A DNA stretch of 64,000 nucleotides from Balanoglossus misakiensis (lineage: Eukaryota > Hemichordata): contig CM082589.2 of assembly GCA_040954595.2 (NCBI GenBank), forward strand, positions 2,976,001-3,040,000. Direction: 5' to 3'. The notes beneath the pieces were generated by a model, which was not told the origin of the DNA, searched no databases, and worked only from the letters and a program-made list of their open reading frames with translations. Both the position numbers and the translations under genes were made by a program. Shown here piece after piece: positions 14,213-28,228 of this stretch (its first letter is position 1; each line of letters opens with the position of its first letter).

Positions 14213-17200
14213 GAAAAATCGTCGATTCTGGACGATTTTCATGGGCTATAACCCATGGTTTTTATCAAAAAATGACCAAATTTTGAAAATTCGCGAAGTC
14301 GAAAATCGTCGATTCTGGACGATTTTCATGGGCTATACCCATGGTTTTTATCAAAAAATGACCAAATTTTGAAAATTCGCGAAGTCGAAAAATCGTCGAT
14401 TCTGGACGATTTTCATGGGCTATAACCCATGGTTTTTATCAAAAAATGACCAAATTTTGAAATTCGCGAAGTCGAAAAATCGTCGATTCTGGACGATTTT
14501 CATGGGCTATAACCCATGGTTTTTATCAAAAAATGACCAAATTTTGAAAATTCGCGAAGTCGAAAAATCGTCGATTCTGGACGATTTTCATGGGCTATAA
14601 CCCATGGTTTTTATCAAAAAATGACCAAATTTTGAAAATTCGCGAAGTCGAAAATCGTCGATTCTGGACGATTTTCATGGGCTATAACCCATGGTTTTTA
14701 TCAAAAAATGACCAAATTTTGAAAATTCGCGAAGTCGAAAAATCGTCGATTCTGGACGATTTTCATGGGCTATAACCCATGGTTTTTATCAAAAAATGAC
14801 CAAATTTTGAAAATTCGCGAAGTCGAAAAAATCGTCGATTCTGGACGATTTTCATGGGCTATAACCCATGGTTTTTATCAAAAATGACCAAATTTTGAAA
14901 ATTCGCGAAGTCGAAAAATCGTCGATTCTGGACGATTTTCATGGGCTATAACCCATGGTTTTTATCAAAAAATGACCAAATTTTGAAAATTCGCGAAGTC
15001 GAAAAATCGTCGATTCTGGACGATTTTCATGGGCTATAACCCATGGTTTTTATCAAAAAATGACCAAATTTTGAAAATTCGCGAAGTCGAAAAATCGTCG
15101 ATTCTGGACGATTTTCATGGGCTATAACCCATGGTTTTTATCAAAAAATGACCAAATTTTGAAAATTCGCGAAGTCGAAAAATCGTCGATTCTGGACGAT
15201 TTTCATGGGCTATAACCCATGGTTTTTATCAAAAAATGACCAAATTTTGAAAATTCGCGAAGTCGAAAAATCGTCGATTCTGGACGATTTTCATGGGCTA
15301 TAACCCATGGTTTTTATCAAAAAATGACCAAATTTTGGAAAATTCGCGAAGTCGAAAAATCGTCGATTCTGGACGATTTTCATGGGCTATAACCCATGGT
15401 TTTTATCAAAAAATGACCAAATTTTGAAAATTCGCGAAGTCGAAAATCGTCGATTCTGGACGATTTTCATGGGCTATAACCCATGGTTTTTATCAAAAAT
15501 GACCAAATTTTGAAAATTCGCGAAGTCGAAAAATCGTCGATTCTGGACGATTTTCATGGGCTATAACCCATGGTTTTTATCAAAAAATGACCAAATTTTG
15601 AAAATTCGCGAAGTCGAAAAATCGTCGATTCTGGACGATTTTCATGGGCTATAACCCATGGTTTTTATCAAAAAATGACCAAATTTTGAAAATTCGCGAA
15701 GTCGAAAAATCGTCGATTCTGGACGATTTTCATGGGCTATAACCCATGGTTTTTATCAAAAAATGACCAAATTTTGAAATTCGCGAAGTCGAAAAATCGT
15801 CGATTCTGGACGATTTTCATGGGCTATAACCCATGGTTTTTATCAAAAAATGACCAAATTTTGAAAATTCGCGAAGTCGAAAAATCGTCGATTCTGGACG
15901 ATTTTCATGGGCTATAACCCATGGTTTTTATCAAAAAATGACCAAATTTTGAAAATTCGCGAAGTCGAAAAATCGTCTATTCTGGACGATTTTCATGGGC
16001 TATAACCCATGGTTTTTATCAAAAAATGACCAAATTTTGAAAATTCGCGAAGTCGAAAAATCGTCGATTCTGGACGATTTTCATGGTCTATAACCCATGG
16101 TTTTTATCAAAAAATGACCAAATTTTGAAAATTCGCGAAGTCGAAAAATCGTAGATTCTGGACGATTTTCATGGGCTATAACCCATGGTTTTTATCAAAA
16201 AATGACCAAATTTTGAAAATTCGCGAAGTCGAAAAATCGTCGATTCTGGACGATTTTCATGGGCTATAACCCATGGTTTTTATCAAAAAATGACCAAATT
16301 TTGAAAATTCGCGAAGTCGAAAAATCGTCGATTCTGGACGATTTTCATGGTCTATAACCCATGGTTTTTATCAAAAAATGACCAAATTTTGAAAATTCGC
16401 GAAGTCGAAAAATCGTCGATTCTGGACGATTTTCATGGGCTATAACCCATGGTTTTTATCAAAAAATGACCAAATTTTGAAAATTCGCGAAGTCGAAAAA
16501 TCGTCGATTCTGGACGATTTTCATGGGCTATAACCCATGGTTTTTAGCAAAAAATGACCAAATTTTGAAAATTCGCGAAGTCGAAAAATCGTCTATTCTG
16601 GACGATTTTCATGGTCTATAACCCATGGTTTTTATCAAAAAATGACCAAATTTTGAAAATTCGCGAAGTCGAAAAATCGTCGATTCTGGACGATTTTCAT
16701 GGGCTATAACCCATGGTTTTTATCAAAAAATGACCAAATTTTGAAAATTCGCGAAGTCGAAAAATCGTCGATTCTGGACGATTTTCATGGGCTATAACCC
16801 ATGGTTTTTATCAAAAAATGACCAAATTTTGAAAATTCGCGAAGTCGAAAAATCGTCGATTCTGGACGATTTTCATGGGCTATAACCCATGATTTTTATC
16901 AAAAAATGACCAAATTTTGAAAATTCGCGAAGTCGAAAAATCGTCTATTCTGGACGATTTTCATGGGCTATAACCCATGGTTTTTATCAAAAAATGACCA
17001 AATTTTGAAAATTCGCGAAGTCGAAAAATCGTCGATTCTGGACGATTTTCATGGTCTATAACCCATGGTTTTTATCAAAAAATGACCAAATTTTGAAAAT
17101 TCGCGAAGTCGAAAAATCGTAGATTCTGGACGATTTTCATGGGCTATAACCCATGGTTTTTATCAAAAAATGACCAAATTTTGAAAATTCGCGAAGTCGA

Positions 17201-18979
17201 AAAATCGTCGATTCTGGACGATTTTCATGGGCTATAACCCATGGTTTTTATCAAAAAATGACCAAATTTTGAAAATTCGCGAAGTCGAAAAATCGTCGAT
17301 TCTGGACGATTTTCATGGTCTATAACCCATGGTTTTTATCAAAAAATGACCAAATTTTGAAAATTCGCGAAGTCGAAAAATCGTCGATTCTGGACGATTT
17401 TCATGGGCTATAACCCATGGTTTTTATCAAAAAATGACCAAATTTTGAAAATTCGCGAAGTCGAAAAATCGTCGATTCTGGACGATTTTCATGGGCTATA
17501 ACCCATGGTTTTTATCAAAAAATGACCAAATTTTGAAAATTCGCGAAGTCGAAAAATCGTCGATTCTGGACGATTTTCATGGGCTATAACCCATGGTTTT
17601 TATCAAAAAATGACCAAATTTTGAAAATTCGCGAAGTCGAAAAATCGTCGATTCTGGACGATTTTCATGGGCTATAACCCATGGTTTTTATCAAAAAATG
17701 ACCAAATTTTGAAAATTCGCGAAGTCGAAAAATCGTCGATTCTGGACGATTTTCATGGGCTATAACCCATGGTTTTTATCAAAAAATGACCAAATTTTGA
17801 AAATTCGCGAAGTCGAAAAATCGTCGATTCTGGACGATTTTCATGGGCTATAACCCATGGTTTTTATCAAAAAATGACCAAATTTTGAAAATTCGCGAAG
17901 TCGAAAAATCGTCGATTCTGGACGATTTTCATGGGCTATAACCCATGGTTTTTATCAAAAAATGACCAAATTTTGAAAATTCGCGAAGTCGAAAAATCGT
18001 CGATTCTGGACGATTTTCATGGGCTATAACCCATGGTTTTTATCAAAAAATGACCAAATTTTGAAAATTCGCGAAGTCGAAAAATCGTCGATTCTGGACG
18101 ATTTTCATGGGCTATAACCCATGGTTTTTATCAAAAAATGACCAAATTTTGAAAATTCGCGAAGTCGAAAAATCGTCGATTCTGGACGATTTTCATGGGC
18201 TATAACCCATGGTTTTTATCAAAAAATGACCAAATTTTGAAAATTCGCGAAGTCGAAAAATCGTCGATTCTGGACGATTTTCATGGGCTATAACCCATGG
18301 TTTTTATCAAAAAATGACCAAATTTTGAAAATTCGCGAAGTCGAAAAATCGTCGATTCTGGACGATTTTCATGGGCTATAACCCATGGTTTTTATCAAAA
18401 AATGACCAAATTTTGAAAATTCGCGAAGTCGAAAAATCGTCGATTCTGGACGATTTTCATGGTCTATAACCCATGGTTTTTATCAAAAAATGACCAAATT
18501 TTGAAAATTCGCGAAGTCGAAAAATCGTCGATTCTGGACGATTTTCATGGGCTATAACCCATGGTTTTTATCAAAAAATGACCAAATTTTGAAAATTCGC
18601 GAAGTCGAAAAATCGTCGATTCTGGACGATTTTCATGGGCTATAACCCATGGTTTTTATCAAAAAATGACCAAATTTTGAAAATTCGCGAAGTCGAAAAA
18701 TCGTCGATTCTGGACGATTTTCATGGGCTATAACCCATGGTTTTTATCAAAAAATGACCAAATTTTGAAAATTCGCGAAGTCGAAAAATCGTCGATTCTG
18801 GACGATTTTCATGGGCTATAACCCATGGTTTTTATCAAAAAATGACCAAATTTTGAAAATTCGCGAAGTCGAAAAATCGTCGATTCTGGACGATTTTCAT
18901 GGGCTATAACCCATGGTTTTTATCAAAAAATGACCAAATTTTGAAAATTCGCGAAGTCGAAAAATCGTCGATTCTGGAC

Positions 18980-20830
18980 GATTTTCATGGTCTATAACCC
19001 ATGGTTTTTATCAAAAAATGACCAAATTTTGAAAATTCGCGAAGTCGAAAAATCGTCGATTCTGGACGATTTTCATGGTCTATAACCCATGGTTTTTATC
19101 AAAAAATGACCAAATTTTGAAAATTCGCGAAGTCGAAAAATCGTAGATTCTGGACGATTTTCATGGGCTATAACCCATGGTTTTTATCAAAAAATGACCA
19201 AATTTTGAAAATTCGCGAAGTCGAAAAATCGTCGATTCTGGACGATTTTCATGGGCTATAACCCATGGTTTTTATCAAAAAATGACCAAATTTTGAAAAT
19301 TCGCGAAGTCGAAAAATCGTCGATTCTGGACGATTTTCATGGTCTATAACCCATGGTTTTTATCAAAAAATGACCAAATTTTGAAAATTCGCGAAGTCGA
19401 AAAATCGTCGATTCTGGACGATTTTCATGGGCTATAACCCATGGTTTTTATCAAAAAATGACCAAATTTTGAAAATTCGCGAAGTCGAAAAATCGTCTAT
19501 TCTGGACGATTTTCATGGGCTATAACCCATGGTTTTTATCAAAAAATGACCAAATTTTGAAAATTCGCGAAGTCGAAAAATCGTCGATTCTGGACGATTT
19601 TCATGGGCTATAACCCATGGTTTTTATCAAAAAATGACCAAATTTTGAAAATTCGCGAAGTCGAAAAATCGTCGATTCTGGACGATTTTCATGGGCTATA
19701 ACCCATGGTTTTTATCAAAAAATGACCAAATTTTGAAAATTCGCGAAGTCGAAAAATCGTCGATTCTGGACGATTTTCATGGGCTATAACCCATGGTTTT
19801 TAGCAAAAAATGACCAAATTTTGAAAATTCGCGAAGTCGAAAAATCGTAGATTCTGGACGATTTTCATGGGCTATAACCCATGGTTTTTATCAAAAAATG
19901 ACCAAATTTTGAAAATTCGCGAAGTCGAAAAATCGTCGATTCTGGACGATTTTCATGGGCTATAACCCATGGTTTTTATCAAAAAATGACCAAATTTTGA
20001 AAATTCGCGAAGTCGAAAAATCGTCGATTCTGGACGATTTTCATGGGCTATAACCCATGGTTTTTATCAAAAAATGACCAAATTTTGAAAATTCGCGAAG
20101 TCGAAAAATCGTCGATTCTGGACGATTTTCATGGTCTATAACCCATGGTTTTTATCAAAAAATGACCAAATTTTGAAAATTCGCGAAGTCGAAAAATCGT
20201 CGATTCTGGATGATTTTCATGGTCTATAACCCATGGTTTTTATCAAAAAATGACCAAATTTTGAAAATTCGCGAAGTCGAAAAATCGTCGATTCTGGACG
20301 ATTTTCATGGGCTATAACCCATGGTTTTTATCAAAAAATGACCAAATTTTGAAAATTCGCGAAGTCGAAAAATCGTCGATTCTGGACGATTTTCATGGTC
20401 TATAACCCATGGTTTTTATCAAAAAATGACCAAATTTTGAAAATTCGCGAAGTCGAAAAATCGTAGATTCTGGACGATTTTCATGGGCTATAACCCATGG
20501 TTTTTATCAAAAAATGACCAAATTTTGAAAATTCGCGAAGTCGAAAAATCGTCGATTCTGGACGATTTTCATGGGCTATAACCCATGGTTTTTATCAAAA
20601 AATGACCAAATTTTGAAAATTCGCGAAGTCGAAAAATCGTCGATTCTGGACGATTTTCATGGTCTATAACCCATGGTTTTTATCAAAAAATGACCAAATT
20701 TTGAAAATTCGCGAAGTCGAAAAATCGTCGATTCTGGACGATTTTCATGGGCTATAACCCATGGTTTTTATCAAAAAATGACCAAATTTTGAAAATTCGC
20801 GAAGTCGAAAAATCGTCTATTCTGGACGAT
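18980..20830. repeat. 15-mer higher-order repeat in the satellite
   Basis: The variant series GGTCTATAAC (19079), GTAGATT (19143), GGTCTATAAC (19341), TCGTCTAT (19496) recurs at 20399, 20463, 20661 and 20816. The offset is always 1320 bp, exactly 15 x 88. This is a second higher-order period beside the 35-mer. Limits are set by the first and last shared variants and are approximate. Confidence 0.85.
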
Positions 20831-22542
20831 TTTCATGGGCTATAACCCATGGTTTTTATCAAAAAATGACCAAATTTTGAAAATTCGCGAAGTCGAAAAA
20901 TCGTCGATTCTGGACGATTTTCATGGGCTATAACCCATGGTTTTTATCAAAAAATGACCAAATTTTGAAAATTCGCGAAGTCGAAAAATCGTCGATTCTG
21001 GACGATTTTCATGGGCTATAACCCATGGTTTTTATCAAAAAATGACCAAATTTTGAAAATTCGCGAAGTCGAAAAATCGTCGATTCTGGACGATTTTCAT
21101 GGGCTATAACCCATGGTTTTTATCAAAAAATGACCAAATTTTGAAAATTCGCGAAGTCGAAAAATCGTCGATTCTGGACGATTTTCATGGGCTATAACCC
21201 ATGGTTTTTATCAAAAAATGACCAAATTTTGAAAATTCGCGAAGTCGAAAAATCGTCGATTCTGGACGATTTTCATGGGCTATAACCCATGGTTTTTATC
21301 AAAAAATGACCAAATTTTGAAAATTCGCGAAGTCGAAAAATCGTCGATTCTGGACGATTTTCATGGGCTATAACCCATGGTTTTTATCAAAAAATGACCA
21401 AATTTTGAAAATTCGCGAAGTCGAAAAATCGTCGATTCTGGACGATTTTCATGGTCTATAACCCATGGTTTTTATCAAAAAATGACCAAATTTTGAAAAT
21501 TCGCGAAGTCGAAAAATCGTCGATTCTGGACGATTTTCATGGGCTATAACCCATGGTTTTTATCAAAAAATGACCAAATTTTGAAAATTCGCGAAGTCGA
21601 AAAATCGTCGATTCTGGACGATTTTCATGGTCTATAACCCATGGTTTTTATCAAAAAATGACCAAATTTTGAAAATTCGCGAAGTCGAAAAATCGTCGAT
21701 TCTGGACGATTTTCATGGGCTATAACCCATGGTTTTTATCAAAAAATGACCAAATTTTGAAAATTCGCGAAGTCGAAAAATCGTCGATTCTGGACGATTT
21801 TCATGGGCTATAACCCATGGTTTTTATCAAAAAATGACCAAATTTTGAAAATTCGCGAAGTCGAAAAATCGTCGATTCTGGACGATTTTCATGGGCTATA
21901 ACCCATGGTTTTTATCAAAAAATGACCAAATTTTGAAAATTCGCGAAGTCGAAAAATCGTCGATTCTGGACGATTTTCATGGGCTATAACCCATGGTTTT
22001 TAGCAAAAAATGACCAAATTTTGAAAATTCGCGAAGTCGAAAAATCGTCGATTCTGGACGATTTTCATGGGCTATAACCCATGGTTTTTATCAAAAAATG
22101 ACCAAATTTTGAAAATTCGCGAAGTCGAAAAATCGTCGATTCTGGACGATTTTCATGGGCTATAACCCATGGTTTTTAGCAAAAAATGACCAAATTTTGA
22201 AAATTCGCGAAGTCGAAAAATCGTAGATTCTGGACGATTTTCATGGGCTATAACCCATGGTTTTTATCAAAAAATGACCAAATTTTGAAAATTCGCGAAG
22301 TCGAAAAATCGTCGATTCTGGACGATTTTCATGGGCTATAACCCATGGTTTTTATCAAAAAATGACCAAATTTTGAAAATTCGCGAAGTCGAAAAATCGT
22401 CGATTCTGGACGATTTTCATGGGCTATAACCCATGGTTTTTATCAAAAAATGACCAAATTTTGAAAATTCGCGAAGTCGAAAAATCGTCGATTCTGGACG
22501 ATTTTCATGGGCTATAACCCATGGTTTTTATCAAAAAATGAC

Positions 22543-24800
22543 CAGATTTTGAAAATTCGCGAAGTCGAAAAATCGTCGATTCTGGACGATTTTCATGGGC
22601 TATAACCCATGGTTTTTATCAAAAAATGACCAGATTTTGAAAATTCGCGAAGTCGAAAAATCGTCGATTCTGGACGATTTTCATGGGCTATAACCCATGG
22701 TTTTTATCAAAAAATGACCAGATTTTGAAAATTCGCGAAGTCGAAAAATCGTCGATTCTGGACGATTTTCATGGGCTATAACCCATGGTTTTTATCAAAA
22801 AATGACCAAATTTTGAAAATTCGCGAAGTCGAAAAATCGTCGATTCTGGACGATTTTCATGGGCTATAACCCATGGTTTTTATCAAAAAATGACCAAATT
22901 TTGAAAATTCGCGAAGTCGAAAAATCGTCGATTCTGGACGATTTTCATGGGCTATAACCCATGGTTTTTATCAAAAAATGACCAAATTTTGAAAATTCGC
23001 GAAGTCGAAAAATCGTCGATTCTGGACGATTTTCATGGGCTATAACCCATGGTTTTTATCAAAAAATGACCAGATTTTGAAAATTCGCGAAGTCGAAAAA
23101 TCGTCGATTCTGGACGATTTTCATGGGCTATAACCCATGGTTTTTATCAAAAAATGACCAGATTTTGAAAATTCGCGAAGTCGAAAAATCGTCGATTCTG
23201 GACGATTTTCATGGGCTATAACCCATGGTTTTTATCAAGAAATGACCAGATTTTGAAAATTCGCGAAGTCGAAAAATCGTCGATTCTGGACGATTTTCAT
23301 GGGCTATAACCCATGGTTTTTATGAAAAAATGACCACATTTTGAAAATTCGCGAAGTCGAAAAATCGTCGATTCTGGACAATTTTCATGGGCTATTACCC
23401 ATGGTTTTTATGAAAAAATGACCAGATTTTGAAAATTCGCGAAGTCGAAAAATCGTCGATTCAGGACGATTTTCATGGGCTATAACCCATGGTATTTATC
23501 AAGAAATGACCAGATTTTGAAAATTCGCGAAGTCGAAAAATCGTCGATTCAGGACGATTTTCATGGGCTATAACCCATGGTATTTATCAAGAAATGACCA
23601 GATTTTGAAAATTCGCGAAGTCGAAAAATCGTCGATTCTGGACGATTTTCATGGGCTATAACCCATGGTTTTTATCAAAAAATGACCAGATTTTGGAAAT
23701 TCGCGAAGTCGAAAAATCGTCGATTCTGGACGATTTTCATGGGCTATAACCCATGGTTTTTATCAAAAAATGACCAGATTTTGAAAATTCGCGAAGTCGA
23801 AAAATCGTCGATTCTGGACGATTTTCATGGGCTATAACCCATGGTTTTTATCAAGAAATGACCAGATTTTGAAAATTCGCGAAGTCGAAAAATCGTCGAT
23901 TCTGGACGATTTTCATGGGCTATAACCCATGGTTTTTATCAAAAAATGACCAGAATTTGAAAATTCGCGAAGTCGAAAAATCGTCGATTCTGGACGATTT
24001 TCATGGGCTATAACCCATGGTTTTTATCAAGAAATGACCAAATTTTGAAAATTCGCGAAGTCGAAAAATCGTCGATTCTGGACGATTTTCATGGGCTATA
24101 ACCCATGGTTTTTATCAAGAAATGACCAAATTTTGAAAATTTGCGAAGTCGAAAAATCGTCGATTCTGGACGATTTCATGGGCTATAGCCCATGGTTTTT
24201 CTCAAGAAATGACCAAATTTTGAAAATTCGCGAAGTCGAAAAATCGTCGATTCTGGACGATTTTCATGGGCTATAACCCATGGTTTTTCTCAAGAAATGA
24301 CCAAATTTTGAAAATTCGCGAAGTCGAAAAATCGTCGATTCTGGACGATTTTCATGGGCTATAACCCATGGTTTTTATCAAGAAATGACCAGATTTTGAA
24401 AATTCGCGAAGTCGAAAAATCGTCGATTCTGGACGTCTTTCATGGGCTATAACCCATGGTTTTTATCAAAAAATGACCAGAATTTGAAAATTCGCGAAGT
24501 CGAAAAATCGTCGATTCTGGACGATTTTCATGGGCTATAACCCATGGTTTTTATCAAGAAATGACCAAATTTTGAAAATTCGCGAAGTCGAAAAATCGTC
24601 GATTCTGGACGATTTTCATGGGCTATAACCCATGGTTTTTATCAAGAAATGACCAAATTTTGAAAATTCGCGAAGTCGAAAAATCGTCGATTCTGGACGA
24701 TTTTCATGGGCTATAACCCATGGTTTTTATCAAAAAATGACCAAATTTTGAAAATTCGCGAAGTCGAAAAATCGTCGATTCTGGACGATTTTCATGGGCT
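22543..24800. repeat. Diverged satellite block B (35-mer higher-order repeat, copy 1)
   Basis: Same ordered set of variant monomers as block A, with landmark TATGAAAAAATGACCACAT at 23321 and GACGTCTTTCATGGG at 24432. Both landmarks, and the GTAGATT variant just upstream (22223), recur 3079 bp downstream. That is 35 x 88 minus one base, so B and C are copies of a 35-monomer higher-order unit. Block boundaries are approximate; the duplication extends to the left of the diverged part. Confidence 0.92.
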
Positions 24801-25621
24801 ATAACCCATGGTTTTGATCAAAAAATGACCAAATTTTGAAAATTCGCGAAGTCGAAAAATCGTCGATTCTGGACGATTTTCATGGGCTATAACCCATGGT
24901 TTTTATAAAAAAATGACCAAATTTTGAAAATTCGCGAAGTCGAAAAATCGTCGATTCTGGACGATTTTCATGGGCTATAACCCATGGTTTTTATCAAAAA
25001 ATGACCAAATTTTGAAAATTCGCGAAGTCGAAAAATCGTCGATTCTGGACGATTTTCATGGGCTATAACCCATGGTTTTTATCAAAAAATGACCAAATTT
25101 TGAAAATTCGCGAAGTCGAAAAATCGTCGATTCTGGACGATTTTCATGGGCTATAACCCATGGTTTTTATCAAAAAATGACCAAATTTTGAAAATTCGCG
25201 AAGTCGAAAAATCGTCGATTCTGGACGATTTTCATGGGCTATAACCCATGGTTTTTAGCAAAAAATGACCAAATTTTGAAAATTCGCGAAGTCGAAAAAT
25301 CGTAGATTCTGGACGATTTTCATGGGCTATAACCCATGGTTTTTATCAAAAAATGACCAAATTTTGAAAATTCGCGAAGTCGAAAAATCGTCGATTCTGG
25401 ACGATTTTCATGGGCTATAACCCATGATTTTTATCAAAAAATGACCAAATTTTGAAAATTCGCGAAGTCGAAAAATCGTCGATTCTGGACGATTTTCATG
25501 GGCTATAACCCATGGTTTTTATCAAAAAATGACCAAATTTTGAAAATTCGCGAAGTCGAAAAATCGTCGATTCTGGACGATTTTCATGGGCTATAACCCA
25601 TGGTTTTTATCAAAAAATGAC

Positions 25622-27880
25622 CAGATTTTGAAAATTCGCGAAGTCGAAAAATCGTCGATTCTGGACGATTTTCATGGGCTATAACCCATGGTTTTTATCA
25701 AAAAATGACCAGATTTTGAAAATTCGCGAAGTCGAAAAATCGTCGATTCTGGACGATTTTCATGGGCTATAACCCATGGTTTTTATCAAAAAATGACCAG
25801 ATTTTGAAAATTCGCGAAGTCGAAAAATCGTCGATTCTGGACGATTTTCATGGGCTATAACCCATGGTTTTTATCAAAAAATGACCAAATTTTGAAAATT
25901 CGCGAAGTCGAAAAATCGTCGATTCTGGACGATTTTCATGGGCTATAACCCATGGTTTTTATCAAAAAATGACCAAATTTTGAAAATTCGCGAAGTCGAA
26001 AAATCGTCGATTCTGGACGATTTTCATGGGCTATAACCCATGGTTTTTATCAAAAAATGACCAAATTTTGAAAATTCGCGAAGTCGAAAAATCGTCGATT
26101 CTGGACGATTTTCATGGGCTATAACCCATGGTTTTTATCAAAAAATGACCAGATTTTGAAAATTCGCGAAGTCGAAAAATCGTCGATTCTGAACGATTTT
26201 CATGGGCTATAACCCATGGTTTTTATCAAAAAATGACCAGATTTTGAAAATTCGCGAAGTCGAAAAATCGTCGATTCTGGACGATTTTCATGGGCTATAA
26301 CCCATGGTTTTTATCAAGAAATGACCAGATTTTGAAAATTCGCGAAGTCGAAAAATCGTCGATTCTGGACGATTTTCATGGGCTATAACCCATGGTTTTT
26401 ATGAAAAAATGACCACATTTTGAAAATTCGCGAAGTCGAAAAATCGTCGATTCTGGACAATTTTCATGGGCTATTACCCATGGTTTTTATGAAAAAATGA
26501 CCAGATTTTGAAAATTCGCGAAGTCGAAAAATCGTCGATTCAGGACGATTTTCATGGGCTATAACCCATGGTATTTATCAAGAAATGACCAGATTTTGAA
26601 AATTCGCGAAGTCGAAAAATCGTCGATTCAGGACGATTTTCATGGGCTATAACCCATGGTATTTATCAAGAAATGACCAGATTTTGAAAATTCGCGAAGT
26701 CGAAAAATCGTCGATTCTGGACGATTTTCATGGGCTATAACCCATGGTTTTTATCAAAAAATGACCAGATTTTGGAAATTCGCGAAGTCGAAAAATCGTC
26801 GATTCTGGACGATTTTCATGGGCTATAACCCATGGTTTTTATCAAAAAATGACCAGATTTTGAAAATTCGCGAAGTCGAAAAATCGTCGATTCTGGACGA
26901 TTTTCATGGGCTATAACCCATGGTTTTTATCAAGAAATGACCAGATTTTGAAAATTCGCGAAGTCGAAAAATCGTCGATTCTGGACGATTTTCATGGGCT
27001 ATAACCGATGGTTTTTATCAAAAAATGACCAGAATTTGAAAATTCGCGAAGTCGAAAAATCGTCGATTCTGGACGATTTTCATGGGCTATAACCCATGGT
27101 TTTTATCAAGAAATGACCAAATTTTGAAAATTCGCGAAGTCGAAAAATCGTCGATTCTGGACGATTTTCATGGGCTATAACCCATGGTTTTTATCAAGAA
27201 ATGACCAAATTTTGAAAATTTGCGAAGTCGAAAAATCGTCGATTCTGGACGATTTCATGGGCTATAACCCATGGTTTTTCTCAAGAAATGACCAAATTTT
27301 GAAAATTCGCGAAGTCGAAAAATCGTCGATTCTGGACGATTTTCATGGGCTATAACCCATGGTTTTTCTCAAGAAATGACCAAATTTTGAAAATTCGCGA
27401 AGTCGAAAAATCGTCGATTCTGGACGATTTTCATGGGCTATAACCCATGGTTTTTATCAAGAAATGACCAGATTTTGAAAATTCGCGAAGTCGAAAAATC
27501 GTCGATTCTGGACGTCTTTCATGGGCTATAACCCATGGTTTTTATCAAAAAATGACCAGAATTTGAAAATTCGCGAAGTCGAAAAATCGTCGATTCTGGA
27601 CGATTTTCATGGGCTATAACCCATGGTTTTTATCAAGAAATGACCAAATTTTGAAAATTCGCGAAGTCGAAAAATCGTCGATTCTGGACGATTTTCATGG
27701 GCTATAACCCATGGTTTTTATCAAGAAATGACCAAATTTTGAAAATTCGCGAAGTCGAAAAATCGTCGATTCTGGACGATTTTCATGGGCTATAACCCAT
27801 GGTTTTTATCAAAAAATGACCAAATTTTGAAAATTCGCGAAGTCGAAAAATCGTCGATTCTGGACGATTTTCATGGGCTA
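25622..27880. repeat. Diverged satellite block C (35-mer higher-order repeat, copy 2)
   Basis: Repeats block B at an offset of 3079 bp: ACCAGAT onset at 25622, TATGAAAAAATG at 26400, GACGTCTTTC at 27511 and the upstream GTAGATT unit at 25302. Private differences, such as CTGAACG near 26190 and ATAACCGATGG near 27004, show that the copies have separated since duplication. It is the last higher-order unit before the array ends. Confidence 0.92.
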
Positions 27881-28228
27881 TAACCCATGGTTTTTATCAA
27901 AAAATGACCAAATTTTGAAAATTCGCGAAGTCGAAAAATCGTCGATTCTGGACGATTTTCATGGGCTATAACCCATGGTTTTTATCAAAAAATGACCAAA
28001 TTTTGAAAATTCGCGATGTCGAAAAATCGTCGATTCATGACGATTTTCATGGGCTATAACCCAAGTTGCATAAATAACCACGACGGCGTCGACCAACTCG
28101 GAGCCAGATTCATCGAGGGCCTATATGAAGTATGGCGTCGTCGAACGAACATGGTTCGCTTCATCTAAGCTGAGGTTTCCGATGATGTCGATGCCGCCGG
28201 TACCGACAAACGTACTGTTCGGTGGATT

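Larger units (their letters stand above)
1..28063. repeat. 88-bp satellite DNA array (~319 tandem monomers)
   Basis: A single 88-bp unit is repeated head to tail from the window edge to 28063, where the match stops inside a monomer. Most units are identical or differ at one or two sites (TTTTTATC versus TTTTTAGC, ATGGGCTAT versus ATGGTCTAT, ACCAAAT versus ACCAGAT, TCGTCGAT versus TCGTAGAT or TCGTCTAT). Each monomer has three dyads, shown by the first copy: AATCGTC (1-7) facing GACGATT (15-21) across 7 nt; CATGGG (24-29) facing CCCATG (36-41) across CTATAA; and the palindrome TTCGCGAA (74-81). No monomer codes for protein: 88 is not divisible by three, so frames close after a unit or two. The near identity implies recent homogenisation. 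Centromeric, heterochromatic or knob-like location is inference; the left edge is not in the window. Confidence 0.98.

Noticed and set aside
816-27355. Many open frames of about 61-109 codons with a repeated peptide in the satellite array
   Set aside because: They arise only where a monomer has gained or lost a base so that two units stay open; 88 bp is not a multiple of three. They track indels, not selection, and have no start or splice context.
1-28063. CRISPR-like array
   Set aside because: Repeats are contiguous with no unique spacers, and the window is clearly eukaryotic.
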